Shown: one piece after another, positions 33,531 through 44,129 of the stretch
Layout of the letters: every line of letters starts with the position of its first letter
How positions within the stretch are numbered: position 1 is the first letter of the stretch
From: Dactylonectria macrodidyma
Lineage: Eukaryota; Ascomycota; Sordariomycetes; Hypocreales; Nectriaceae
Direction of reading: 5' to 3'
Length of the DNA stretch: 64,000 bases
NCBI GenBank assembly: GCA_020744425.1
Contig: JAGMUV010000008.1
Location: forward strand, 1,364,001 to 1,428,000
Position numbers and translations under genes: made by a program
Notes under the pieces: generated by a model
The model's database searches: none
Seen by the model: the letters and a program-made list of their open reading frames with translations, nothing else
Told to the model about the DNA's origin: nothing

Positions 33531-34572
33531 TGTCGCCAGGTATGTTCGTGGTTGCTTGTTTGGTTTTCTAAATGACTTGTTTGATGAGTAAGGTGAAGTT
33601 TTGGGCGTTGTGGAGGGCAAGAAGATAGAGGAGTACCATGGGAGGCAAAGACACTTTATGGACTTGAATTGACTCAGCGTAGGGTGTAACCGTGAAGCCA
33701 CTTTTAGGTTGATGGGTTTGATTCGGTTAAGGCCGTCTCTGCATCTTTGTCAAAGTCTATTGGCGACATTGACATTCACAACGAGAGACTGAATAGGCTG
33801 TTGGAAAGTGCTTAGTGAATGACCGGGTCTTCCAAGGTCCCTGCAGACGTGCTGTGATCCAATACTGAAGGGGTAACGCAACAATTATTGCCTGATACCC
33901 CTGGGAACATCGATACTTTCGGCTGGATATGGACTCTCATGAACGTGGTACGTCAAAGCTTCATTCAAGGGGTATATCTCGTCAGGGTTGTTCCAAACAG
34001 TCCACGATATATTCAGCACGTTGAAAATGCTCTAAGGATGTCTGAAAGCAAAATACTCAGTTCCGAAGTAAGACTGCCATATGACGCATCCAACTGTTCA
34101 GCCTCGCATGTTAATTTCAGTGAAGGGGCGAAAAATAAGTCTGATACATAGGATGCAGCCTATATGCAGTCTTAGAGTAGAGGCTGAACGAATTAAAGGC
34201 TAGGAATGGGATATTGGGTGTTCAAAGTGGCGAATGGCAACTACGTAGTGGAATTGGGACTTAGCATTGGTAGAATTGTGTTGATACTAAATAACCTAGC
34301 CCAATAAAACAACTAGCCCTGACTCTGAACCGATCATTTCCGCAGCCAGGGCCTTGCCAAACTTTCCCTGCAGGGGAAACTCAAGTGAAGTTCCTCGAGT
34401 AATGGGGTACATAATCCAAGTCTGTTCACCAATGAAAAAAAAGGAGAAGAAGAAGACGAAGAAAGACATAGAAACAGAGCCCAGCAAGCGGGCGTGCAGC
34501 ACGGCGAGTGAGGATTATAGCCATGATGAGATTGTCGATGTAGGACGCCTGCAGCTTATCCCATATTTCAAG
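33531..34572. other. intergenic region
   Basis: Mixed AT-rich sequence with an A-rich GAAGAAG tract at 34436-34470. Short ORFs (for example 33888-34151) lack any family signal. I see no gene. Confidence 0.45.
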
Positions 34573-35766
34573 TTAAGTTCGCGGGTAGTTGGGAATATCC
34601 ACTAGTCCGTCGGCGATGTAGTTGTAGCATGACCCCTGGCAACCGATGTTTCCAGCATTCGTAATCAAAAGCTTCTGTTCACCTTCGGCGGCACTTCTTT
34701 CCGGCGTGTCGATGATGCGAAGTTCTCGAGAGTATGCGGACCATTGACCAACACTGACTGGCTTCCATCCATTAGGGTTAACAGCGTCAGTGTTGACAAA
34801 AAGCTCCTCGCGGCTGTTGCCGTTTGCAATGAAGACTCCCTTGTTCTCCTTTCCGGGTTCAGGAGCCCAAATAACGAAGGGGCTGCCGTTCGGGTTCAGT
34901 TGGCCGTTACCAGGGATGATCGGCTGGAAATCGGCAGCACCGAACTTAAGGGGGTCCTTGGAGACCTTGTAGTAAACAGGGCAGCCGCCGGTAAGAGGAC
35001 CGCCGCAATACTCAAAGGTCATGACGTATTTTTTCGAAATCGGGCTATAAGCGACTGTCGCCATTCCGGGGCGCTGATTCTCATCTGGCACTGCCACGTC
35101 GTCGACAGCTTTAGACCACTTGCGAAGGTCCTTGGTGGTCTTGTGGGATAGCTTCTGATTGTATCTGGGGTCGACCTGAGTGGAATAATAGCAAATCAAC
35201 TCGCCCTTATTCATAAGTAAGAAGGGCTCCCAGACAGCTTGGTCTCCCTGGTTGACAGTTTCAGGTCCTGGTCCATATACGATATGGCTAACGAACTCCC
35301 AGTTTAGGCCTTGGTTGGTGCTTGCATAAAGATCGATATAAGCTTCCGAGAGATTGCGAGGGGTGGACACTCCGGCAAGCAGAATGGTTCCCCTGCGGTA
35401 CCCTCCAAAGTCTTGCGGGAGCGAGTATAGGAAAGGCTGGTACCAGTTGCCCCAGCCGTTGACCTGGTCATCAACCCGGGAGAAGTTCTTGTAGGATGCA
35501 CCGCCATCAGTAGACTTCCAGATGGGGAAGTATGTCAGCGCAGAATCCGGGTCGTAGTCTTCCCAGGACAGAAGAAGAGACTTGTCAGGGAGCTGCAGCG
35601 TACGGCCATAAAGAGTGCGCCAGCTCGTTGCCTCCTGCTTGGGCTTGAAGACAGGGTTGTTGTTGTAGTTGGTCCAGGGCTTTGCCTTTGCAGCCCTGGG
35701 CTCGACTGGAGAAGTCAACGCTGTAGCCACAAAGGCTGCAGCAGCGAAGAAACGAGTCAGGTTCAT
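34573..35766 (-). CDS. secreted GH93-like exo-arabinanase / BNR-repeat protein
   Basis: A single exon of 397 aa. An N-terminal signal peptide (MNLTRFFAAAAFVATALTSP) is followed by a short propeptide-like EPRAAKAK. The rest fits a six-bladed beta-propeller of the sialidase-like superfamily, with Asp-box-type turns STDGGASYKNF and STNQGLNWEF, and conserved GNWYQPFLYSLPQ, NQGDQAVWEPFLLM, YYSTQVDP and YVMTFEYCGG. This resembles fungal GH93 exo-1,5-alpha-L-arabinanases, which release arabinobiose from arabinan outside the cell; activity here is inferred. The only downstream Cys pair (GCQGSC) may form a disulfide. A TATAAGTA element lies 115 nt upstream. Confidence 0.82.
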   Translation of the reverse strand: MNLTRFFAAAAFVATALTSPVEPRAAKAKPWTNYNNNPVFKPKQEATSWRTLYGRTLQLPDKSLLLSWEDYDPDSALTYFPIWKSTDGGASYKNFSRVDDQVNGWGNWYQPFLYSLPQDFGGYRRGTILLAGVSTPRNLSEAYIDLYASTNQGLNWEFVSHIVYGPGPETVNQGDQAVWEPFLLMNKGELICYYSTQVDPRYNQKLSHKTTKDLRKWSKAVDDVAVPDENQRPGMATVAYSPISKKYVMTFEYCGGPLTGGCPVYYKVSKDPLKFGAADFQPIIPGNGQLNPNGSPFVIWAPEPGKENKGVFIANGNSREELFVNTDAVNPNGWKPVSVGQWSAYSRELRIIDTPERSAAEGEQKLLITNAGNIGCQGSCYNYIADGLVDIPNYPRT

Positions 35767-37479
35767 CGCGAACGCTGAAGAGAATAGACCGAAGAGGTTG
35801 TTTGCGCAGAGGATGGATGATGTGATTGTTCACTGCTGATGATGAGTTTCAGAATCTAAAATCAAAGGTTGAGTGGTTCATACTTATACATCGATAGTCA
35901 GAGGCCTTGCCCTTGGTTACACTTGGAGGTACTCGTACCCACGACGAGGGGACAGCATTTGCCTTCCCCACGGAGTGCTTTCTGCACGGTGATCCATGCG
36001 GGGATCTCAGGCCATGCTTGCGTTTTGGGGCATAGCTTGGAGAGGATGGGGAAGTTCATCTGGGGCACACGAAGCCGGGTTACTAGGGTCGGGTTAACTG
36101 CCAATCATCTTCCATGCAGCTCCGGCTGGGCTGTCTTTCTTGGTCTTTAAGCTTGACGAGCTAATATGACTTTAACATTTGTAGCCTCTCGTAGTATGCG
36201 AAAAACAGGAGGCGCACGTGCCTGCCGCCGACAGAGAGAATTACCCTCTGGGGATAGTCTCAAAAGCCATCGCGCGACAGTTAGCCCAGCCCAGGAAGAG
36301 AAGCTTATTTCAGAAGAGTGCGGAAATTAGTAGATGTCAAGCAACAACCTAACTTTCAGGTCACTGTTCTAGAGCTTCTAAATCCTTGAAGTGGGAAATC
36401 AAGTGCAGACTAAATTCTTTCCGCTGTGGGGGGCAGGGGCATGAATACGACATTTAACCATGTTGTGAACTTGTTGAGTGATACCCAACCACGCGGTGTC
36501 TATACAAGGCCAATTTATCCTTGCGCGCTTTTTGAAGTTAGCTCTTAACTAATGGTAAGAATTTTGTTGCCGAAAACCGATGCGCAACTATCCCACAATT
36601 CTAGATATCCGTCTGTGTCAATTATGATTGCGGGAAACGGAATCTGAATCGGGAAGTAAATACTAAATACGAGGGGTTTTCTTAGCAAGTAAACTGAGGA
36701 GGATTAATTGCAGATATCAGTTAGGATCCGAGGGCTTGTAAGATACTTCGGATGTTACCGAACCCCGAGTGGAATTAGATTGTCTTTTGACTTGTATTTA
36801 CAGTACTTCATACGGGTATCAACACTTCGCAAATAACTATCTTAAAAAGAGCATTTTCCATGTTACTCTGGATACTTAGAGGTCCTCTTTTAAGTGGTAA
36901 AATGATCTTGGCTGGACTGAATCCTGTCGAGAACTGGACCTCTTCCAATTGAGGGTCATCGGGATTATGGCCAATCATAGCACGCGTTTTCCGAGCGTGG
37001 TTCGTCTGATCTCATTAGACTAGGATTCAGCGCGATCCCGATTCTACACCATCGTTCCCCATACCCAGACTTTGCGGAGGAGATTATGTTTGCTGAAATG
37101 CGATCCTGTGAGTGGCCCAGAGACCGAGGACATGAGGAGGACCGTGGCAATCCGCTCGTACCCCGCGTAGTACCCCAAATCAAGGCTGCCGCTTGGATTG
37201 TGGGCGCAAGGCTACGGTACTGATGAATGGTGCGCGTACCAGGCTCTCGGAAATCGAGGTTCTGGTTCGTAGACTTCGTCACACGCGGCACTGCATCGGC
37301 TGGTTCGCCTTGGATGCTGCCCACCTCAGCTCACCTCTGCGAAGGAGCGTGTGAGATGCCTATTGAGAAGAGTGAGGGGCGCAGGTCAATCGCTGTAGAG
37401 TCATTGGTAGGAGTCCTGTAGGTGTAAAATTAGTCTCTGGCCCTCCATTCTAAGACCAGTGACTCGCCCGGCGCGGGCT
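35767..37479. other. intergenic, AT-biased accessory region
   Basis: Contains the promoter of the GH93-like gene at its left end. From about 36140 to 36960 it is AT-rich with no ORF of interest. 36965-37324 has a minus-strand ORF without family resemblance. Confidence 0.45.
35881..35888 (-). promoter_or_regulatory. TATA-box-like element
   Basis: TATAAGTA on the minus strand, 115 nt upstream of the ATG at 35766 of the secreted glycosidase gene. Confidence 0.4.
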
Positions 37480-37844
37480 GGTGCCGCCTCCGAGGCACGT
37501 AACAAAGTGGCTTCGACTTCAACGACTCCTGTAGCGAGGCTTTGGAGATTCTTGTCAAGGTAGGGGATTCCCTATGACTCTTTCTTCCATACCATACTGA
37601 TTCAGCTTCTATGTGGTATCATGCTAACGGTAACCTCGATGACGCGTTTATCAAGGCCGAATATGCCGAGATTCAAGAGACGATTCGACTCGAGAAGCTG
37701 GCATCTCAAATACGATGGCTAGTCTTCTTCAGCACACCCGGAAACCGCATGCGAATCTCTAGATATCTGAGAGCAAATTGCTCAGAGCAAGGCCAGGATG
37801 AGATGAATCCGTTTCAGCTCGTCATTACGGACCAACATTTCTGA
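37480..37844 (+). pseudogene. relic of an MFS sugar/lactose-permease-type transporter
   Basis: SCSEALEILVK (about 37527-37559) and, after an intron-like gap, WYHANGNLDDAFIKAEYAEI then QETIRLEKLASQIRWLVFFS and TPGNRMRI match the cytosolic central loop of fungal MFS hexose/lactose permeases. That loop typically reads EEALxILxKYHANGxxxDxxVxxEYxEI and later TPGNRRRL. The 12 transmembrane segments are missing on both sides and the frame ends at 37844. It is a fragment of a dead gene. Confidence 0.65.
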
Positions 37845-38072
37845 ATAGATGACTCAATTCAGACATTGTTGACAAGGCGTATGAGCTAGAAAGTCTTCTC
37901 GCAGATATGTCCCTATCATTGGAGAGACTCGTGGGGGCAGGTCATTGGTCCTTAGGTTATGCACTTTCCTAACCGATGAGCTGGAGCCACTCAGCCTCAA
38001 CCCCGCCTCATTCAACAGCCTGATATTCTCTCAACTCTCGCCCTGCATTCCATTTTTTCCCTCATCCTCATC

Positions 38073-40260
38073 ATGGATCCAGCGTCTCTCGCTTTTGGAG
38101 TCGTCTCACTAGCGATGCAGCTAGTGCAGGCGGCGACAACCATTCGGAAGTTGATCGCCATCTACAAGTCGGCCGCTAAAGAGCTTGCCATCCTCTCCGA
38201 CAAGCTTGAAGACATTGAGGCGATTTGCCACTCACTTGAGGTTGCCCTCACAGCAAGCGAGCAAGCCCCCAAGCCATGGGACGTCATTCTACTCAAGAAG
38301 TTGCACAAGACCATGGCCGGCTGTCGCGACAAGGTTGTGCAACTCCATGAACTCATCAGCAAAATCACATCCGGCCCAGCAAGGAAGCGCAACCCGCTGA
38401 GTACTATGGGAGCCATGTTTCTGCATCAAAGAGGGAAAATACAGCAGTACAATGAGGATTTGGACAGCTCGCTCCAGTCGCTTCATCTGCAGATGACCAC
38501 AAACCTCTTGTACGTTAACTCAATGCTTGTGAATGCTCGCTAACTTTGTAGTGTTATGAACATGAGTCTTGCACAACCTTGCAAGACCATTGCTGTGGCT
38601 GTCTGCTCTGATCAGAATCAAGAAAGCAACGCACCAGAGTTGATCAAGTCCAGCTACAGCCAGGAAGTAGAATACTGGAAACAAGGGTGGTTTTCCGTGT
38701 TTTGCCTACAGAAAACTACCATACGGAAGACGTCAACAAACTGCTGGGGTTCAGATTCAGTCACTCGAGAAGACCTGTCGTTTCTTGCCAGCTCTCCTTT
38801 GCTAGGTCTGTACGTCAAGTTATCCATACAGAGCGGCTCCATTAGTCCCTGGTCCATATCTCTTCAGTTTCCACATGTATTGGGGATCTTAGGGGAATCC
38901 AACGGACTCGGTGACAGACTCCAAGGCATCATGATGGAAAACGACCTCGGCGGATTCCAGAATCTTCTCGTCGAGAGGCTAATCACTCTCGACACGATGG
39001 TGACATCCAGAAAAGATGTTGCAGACCCGGAATTTTCATTATTTGGCGTGAGCGCACTATCCTAATTTTTCAAACTTGCATTTGTTAATATCAGGCACAG
39101 CTGGCGACGTTGTATAGAGCTTATGATGTCTGTCGGTTCTTGATACAGCAAACTCCAGACATTTCACAACAGTATGTACAACTCTCTAGTATTGGTTTTA
39201 TTTCATGGCCAACGTAAATAGGAATCACATGTCTCCAAATAGGTCGATCGCATGGATCTCGGGACCTGCCTCGGACGTACGGGTCGTATACGACTACATT
39301 GACATTCGACGGGAGTTTATTACCCCCCTCGAGTTTCAGACTCTCTTGGGAAGCACTTATGACACAGATTTCATCAGAGAGTGTGTACATGCCTGCAAGA
39401 GTGGCGTCTCTCTCAACTGGGCTCCATTCAACTGTGAAGTGTTCAAAATGGCGTTGGACGCGTTTAAGAAAAGAGATGACCCCTCGATCGGGGCCTACGA
39501 TTTGAAGGGTTGGGCACAAATCATTAAAGACGTCTTGCTCAACGGGCTAGACATTCACTCAACCAACTGGGCGTCAACTACGGGTTTCGAGAGCAGAGAC
39601 AGCGCCTTTTCTCGCATCATCAGAAGCACAGATACCTCTGCCAACGCGTTGGTGAACGCCGAGGCCTGGGTTCATGTGTTGGAGTTAGCTGGGGTTGATA
39701 TTGAAGAGTATCTCCAAGTGGAAATCGAGCAATGCGCTTCGATTTGGGATGAGAGTGCATCGTACTGTGGATGGCATGGACCAGATGTAGTCTACAAGAG
39801 GCGGTTTGTTGTTCAAGAGTCGCGAGGCAGACGGCTACCCTGCTGGGTCGAGGTATTCCCAGATTCATGTTCTACGCGCGACGTATTTGTTGAGTTTCCT
39901 CACCTAAGGCAGGAAAGTTCGTTCGGGAGAAGATGGCTGCTTCCTTCATCAACAGGAGGACACTTGGCTTGGAAGTGCCCTGTCTGGATATCCACATACG
40001 CCATGATGGACACATCCTCAGAGCCGTCATACCCCGTCTATCCGCCACTTGACCGAAGAAACTCCTGCTACTTTGGGAACAGGGTTAATTTTCAAGAATC
40101 GTGGCAAGCGCGATTGGCTGGGCTCAATCATGCGTGCGACCTGATGGAGAGTCGCTTTGAACGCAAACAGGCAAAGAAACGGCGCAAGGCTGGGGGCATG
40201 AAGGCGTTGAAGCTAAAGGGTCGAATACCTGGAGCTTGGGATGACGAGTTTGATTACTGA
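38073..40260 (+). CDS. HeLo-like N-terminal domain protein, STAND/NLR-related, no NTPase domain
   Basis: Exons 38073-38509, 38552-39047, 39095-39171 and 39222-40260 give 682 aa (the first intron is 42 nt). The N-terminus MDPASLAFGVVSLAMQLVQA, followed by amphipathic helices to about residue 140, matches the fungal N-terminal domain of STAND proteins (HeLo-like), a membrane-active cell-death module in related proteins. No NACHT or NB-ARC motif is present. A short segment (AQLATLYRAYDVCRFLIQQT, about residues 312-331) resembles an ankyrin helix pair. The C-terminal 340 residues contain Trp/Cys-rich conserved-looking text and a basic tail (RFERKQAKKRRKAGG). It is probably a member of the large accessory family of HeLo-like fungal proteins; its function is unknown. 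Confidence 0.75.
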
Positions 40261-40742
40261 GTAGTGAGCGGGAGGTTCAAATGGTGACGTCTTCAGGTCA
40301 ATAAGAGGCATGCTACACATGTGCCTCCACTGGATGAGAATTGATCGCCACAATGCCGTGGCCCTCGAATAACCCGAGAATATCAAGCCAATCCCATCGA
40401 TCAACTTTTTAATAGCCAGATGATGCCCTAAAATCTCATCATCTCACATCTCACATCACAGCCCTACGAGCCCTACTGGGCGGCCACCCCGATGGGTCCC
40501 GATTCGTCTGACAAGCTTATCAAATGGCCCCCAAGCCACCATCCCTCCACCTGCATGTGGCAAATCAACTTCGACGAGGCACAACGCAATTTACGTGTCC
40601 TAAGTCGCTGAGACGCAGTCAGCCAAGATGAGCTAAGTGGCTGCTGAGGCCTCATTGAGGCGTATTGTCACGAGGCCGTTCGGCATTCAAATGCCTCGAC
40701 CCCTCACCATGATCCTCCCGCCATCAGGATCAGCACGACAAG
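40261..40742. other. intergenic region
   Basis: The short space between the HeLo-like gene and the membrane-protein gene, with CATCTCACATC-type direct repeats at about 40437-40457. I see no gene. Confidence 0.45.
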
Positions 40743-43019
40743 ATGGATCCCTATAGCGAGTGGGCGCCTAGCAATATTCCTAGGAAACCCATTCCAGATG
40801 TCGGCACTTCGCCGTATCGCTCGCCCACGGCTCCGCAAACGCCGTGGATGGGACATTCGACGACCTTTTTTACCCAGCCTGGTCGGTCGGACACGGGCTA
40901 TCCCTCGAGCATTTGGGAGCCAGTGCATCAGACGAGACCGCAGAGCCGGCGCGCAAACGATAGCCATACCGGACTTCTTCGGGCCGCATCGCCGGACGTT
41001 CCGCCGACCTCACCGGAGGGCCCACGCGGCTTCGGGTGGTTTAGGCGGCACTGGACGCCGGCATGGAGCATGTACGCATTTCTACTCGCAGGCATCGCCT
41101 TTGCAATCGGCCATCACGGCTTCTACAATCACCTCCACGGCAGAGAGGCCGACAATCAATTGAAGAAACTCCGTTACGGCACGGCGCTGGCTTTTTTCGC
41201 AAAGGCAAGTTTTGTCACCGCAGCCATTCTAGCCTACCGTCAGCGCGTATGGATGATGGTTCGGGAGAAAATCCTATCGCTGGGAGCCGTCGATTCGCTC
41301 TTTGCAGCCGCAGAAGACTTGACTGCGCTGTTCCACTGGGAGGCATTCAAGAGCGCCAAGGTGGCCATGTGTCTCGCCATTTACATTTGGGCGACACCAT
41401 TAGTCGTCATCCTGACGTCTGAGACGCTCTCCGTCGTGCCCAAGCTTGTGCAGCAAAATACAACCTGCGCCGGGATCAATACGCTCAATTTTACCCACGA
41501 AGAAACCAACGACTTTCGGCATCCAAAGAATGCCGGCAACGGGCTGGTCAAGTTATCCGTGTCCTCGTGGAATAAGACCACCATCGAAGACGAAATCGAC
41601 CTCGACAATTCGACCCAATTCGACTACTGGACGTCTAGCAGCCAACAATTCAAAGAAGTCGCTATGAGAAGCCAATATCTCCGACAAGCCGCCACGCGAG
41701 AGCACGCCGGGCGAGAGATTTGCGGTAAAGGCTGGAATTGTTCCTTTACTATTGAGTTCGACGCCCCAAGCTACAAGTGTGAAGAACTTGCCTCTGGCAT
41801 TGATTCTCCTGTGAAGAAACTCGGACAGGCAAAGTGTCCATTCAACACGAGTGAAATTGTGCCAAAAGGAGAATTGCTGTACCTGGGCCTCACAGACCAA
41901 GGCGACTATGGAACGGAGCAAATATTTGACGTCTGGCCTGGAGGCATTCCCAAAGAGAACCCTCCGTTCCCGAAAAACCTCGGCGCTTTTAGGACGGAGC
42001 CGTTGTTGTGGCTTGGATTCGCCGTAGCCAACAGGACTCCAGCGGAAGTTCCTCTGGACAAAAACGACCCAAAGTGGTCAGACGATGTCTTTATTCCAAA
42101 GATTATCGGCTGCGAACACTACAAGGCACACTACACGGTCAAGCTAAACTACACCAACAGTATTCAGTCTCACGAAGTCAAACGAAAGCTGGGCGCCAAA
42201 GTCATTGACACGCGGTTTCTCCCAAAAGTGAACAGAGGCAACGAAGGCTTGCGAGATAATACGACTGCAACACCTCAAAGCAACTACGTATATCCAAGAG
42301 ACTTGCGAAATTACCGCCGAACCGCAGCATACCATTCTTTTGGGAAACAGTTGCGCGACATTCTGAACGGGACCATTGCGTTTCAGTACAAGATTGCCAA
42401 TACGCGAGCCCTGGAGACGCGGCTTATCAGGAGGAACAACTATGTAGTTGTTGACGACTTTGAAAGGGAAGTGGAAAGGTTTTACGAAGAAATTATTTTG
42501 TCCTTGTTGTCCGACCAACAGTTCCTGGCCGTGTCGTGGGCGCGCAACGCTTCCAAGATGGCCATGTTGGACACGGACGGGGAGAATCTTCGGTATCCCT
42601 GCACAAGAGAGCGGACCACCAATGTGTATTTCTACCACCGTGACGACCTGTGGGTGGTGTATTCCTTTGCCATCCTCATGGCCGTCATTGCCGTGGTATT
42701 CGGTGTTTCGGCGATGCGCAATGAGTACGTGGTGCGCGACACGAGATTCTCCTCCATCGTCGCAGCAACCCGAGGCCAGAGCCTCAACAGGGTACAATGG
42801 GAAGAAGACCGCGACGTGAAAAAGGTCAAGGTCGGCTTTGGACTGGTGCCGGATCAAGGCGGGGAGACCAAGTACGGGTTTGGACTGGAAGGGGATGTTT
42901 CTCAGCACAAGGCAGAGGGAGCAACTCGATCACCAGCATTTCAACTGAGGGAATGGGGAGGGAAACGAGCGAGCAGGATTTTTTCACAGCAAAGAGGCGG
43001 TGATTCACCCCGCATATGA
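40743..43019 (+). CDS. large fungal multipass membrane protein of unknown function
   Basis: A single exon of 758 aa. A Pro/Ser-rich cytosolic N-terminus (residues 1-100) precedes three hydrophobic helices (about 107-128, 145-165 and 204-226). A 400-residue, N-glycosylation-rich (NTTC, NFTH, NKTT, NCSF, NYTN, NGTI) extracytoplasmic region with paired Cys follows. A last helix spans about 635-658 (LWVVYSFAILMAVIAVVFGV), with a cytosolic tail. This topology is seen in a common family of Pezizomycotina plasma-membrane proteins, some mislabelled in databases as deformylase-like. I cannot assign a function. Imperfect 61-bp repeats begin at its stop codon. Confidence 0.8.
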   Translation: MDPYSEWAPSNIPRKPIPDVGTSPYRSPTAPQTPWMGHSTTFFTQPGRSDTGYPSSIWEPVHQTRPQSRRANDSHTGLLRAASPDVPPTSPEGPRGFGWFRRHWTPAWSMYAFLLAGIAFAIGHHGFYNHLHGREADNQLKKLRYGTALAFFAKASFVTAAILAYRQRVWMMVREKILSLGAVDSLFAAAEDLTALFHWEAFKSAKVAMCLAIYIWATPLVVILTSETLSVVPKLVQQNTTCAGINTLNFTHEETNDFRHPKNAGNGLVKLSVSSWNKTTIEDEIDLDNSTQFDYWTSSSQQFKEVAMRSQYLRQAATREHAGREICGKGWNCSFTIEFDAPSYKCEELASGIDSPVKKLGQAKCPFNTSEIVPKGELLYLGLTDQGDYGTEQIFDVWPGGIPKENPPFPKNLGAFRTEPLLWLGFAVANRTPAEVPLDKNDPKWSDDVFIPKIIGCEHYKAHYTVKLNYTNSIQSHEVKRKLGAKVIDTRFLPKVNRGNEGLRDNTTATPQSNYVYPRDLRNYRRTAAYHSFGKQLRDILNGTIAFQYKIANTRALETRLIRRNNYVVVDDFEREVERFYEEIILSLLSDQQFLAVSWARNASKMAMLDTDGENLRYPCTRERTTNVYFYHRDDLWVVYSFAILMAVIAVVFGVSAMRNEYVVRDTRFSSIVAATRGQSLNRVQWEEDRDVKKVKVGFGLVPDQGGETKYGFGLEGDVSQHKAEGATRSPAFQLREWGGKRASRIFSQQRGGDSPRI

Positions 43020-43150
43020 ATTCGATAAGCGAGGCATTGGACAGCAGACCACGGTAATTTTCATCCCATTCACACATGGAATTCAACAAGCAGGCATTGC
43101 GGAGCGAGACTACAATAATTTTTATCCCATTCACGCAAGGAATTTGATAT
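43018..43150. repeat. 61-bp imperfect tandem repeat overlapping a stop codon
   Basis: Unit 1 starts at 43018 (TGAATTCGATAAGCGAGGCA) and unit 2 at about 43078 (TGGAATTCAACAAGCAGGCA). Both end with TATCCCATTCAC or CATCCCATTCAC. A third partial unit starts AGGAATTTGATATG near 43138. The TGA of the first unit is the stop codon of the preceding gene. Confidence 0.75.
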
Positions 43151-43160
43151 GCCATACCCA

Positions 43161-43379
43161 GAGAGGAATTTACAAGAGCTACATAGATACACTCTAAACT
43201 ATGTACCGGCATGAGATAGCCGTTTCATCAAACAATTGCAAACGTGCATGAGATAACTGTAGAGTTGCGACGTGCATAGATACAATTGAAGCTATTCCCA
43301 GAAAGGAATTTCCAAGAGCCCTGGGCTGGGGAAGATCCGGGGAAGACGCTATGTCGAAAAGGGAATTTTCAAGAGCTTA
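43161..43379. repeat. three dispersed copies of an AGGAATTTNCAAGAGC motif
   Basis: Copies lie at 43163-43180, 43302-43320 and 43357-43379 (the last with GGGAATTTTCAAGAGC). The first two also share the preceding CCCAGARAG. Between them GCATGAGATA and GTGCATAGATA words also recur, so the whole 43018-43380 block is built of repeated modules. Confidence 0.7.
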
Positions 43380-44064
43380 ATGTTCTTATCTTTCTCTTAT
43401 AAGGATTTTATTTTAATGCAATTGCCGAGGTGCTTAGTGTTCTTTGAACCGTCTGTTTCAACTCTGTTTCTACAACTGTTCATGTCCATCGTCTGTTTGT
43501 AACCTGTGTAGTAGTGCCTTTGCTCTCTTAGTTATCTTGGTTAGTCCGTTTTAATTAAATGCTTAGTCTTGTTTGTTTCTCACATAAATTGAGTCGCTGT
43601 TATAAGAGTAAATCAACAGCGAACTCTAAATCAGGCCGCTAAATAAGCCAGTCCCGCATTGACTGGAGACATTTAACAACGTTACTGATGAAGTGTTTGT
43701 ACTAGACAGTCTGAACAATTCAACCAATGGTAATTAAACAGGCCGAAAATGGCTCAAGGTTATGGGCGGCTTACAGCGCCTTTCTGCTAGGTTTCTGAAC
43801 AGTTGTCAAAGCTCCCTAGTCAATCCAAATAAATCAATCAAAGTAGGCAGTAAACTAGTACCTTCACCTATGGCCCAAGTCCAAAGGCAAGGATGACAGA
43901 ACTGCCCTTCAACCTCTTAAATCACAATCTCACAAACTCACACTGGTTACAACTACCTATCAATCACCTTTACTTGTTAAACCCACGTTCAGTCCGTGGC
44001 CATTGGTGGCAAGTTGTGGGGGCGTCCCTTATCTCTTCGTCTTATCGTGCCTCTTATCTTGCGG

Positions 44065-44070
44065 TATAAA
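44065..44070 (+). promoter_or_regulatory. TATA box
   Basis: TATAAA, 60 nt upstream of the ATG at 44130. Confidence 0.55.
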
Positions 44071-44129
44071 GCACCTCCACCCCCGAATCGTAAGACACAC
44101 GCCCTCCCAAACGCAACCCGTCGAAAATC

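Larger units (their letters stand above)
43020..44129. other. intergenic region with repeats
   Basis: A repeat-rich left half (see separate entries) and an AT-rich right half (43380-43980). No ORF looks real. The promoter of the 44130 regulator lies at the right end. Confidence 0.5.

Noticed and set aside
42826..43212. 128-aa minus-strand ORF at the end of the membrane-protein gene
   Set aside because: It is the reverse strand of the 61-bp repeats and the preceding coding sequence.
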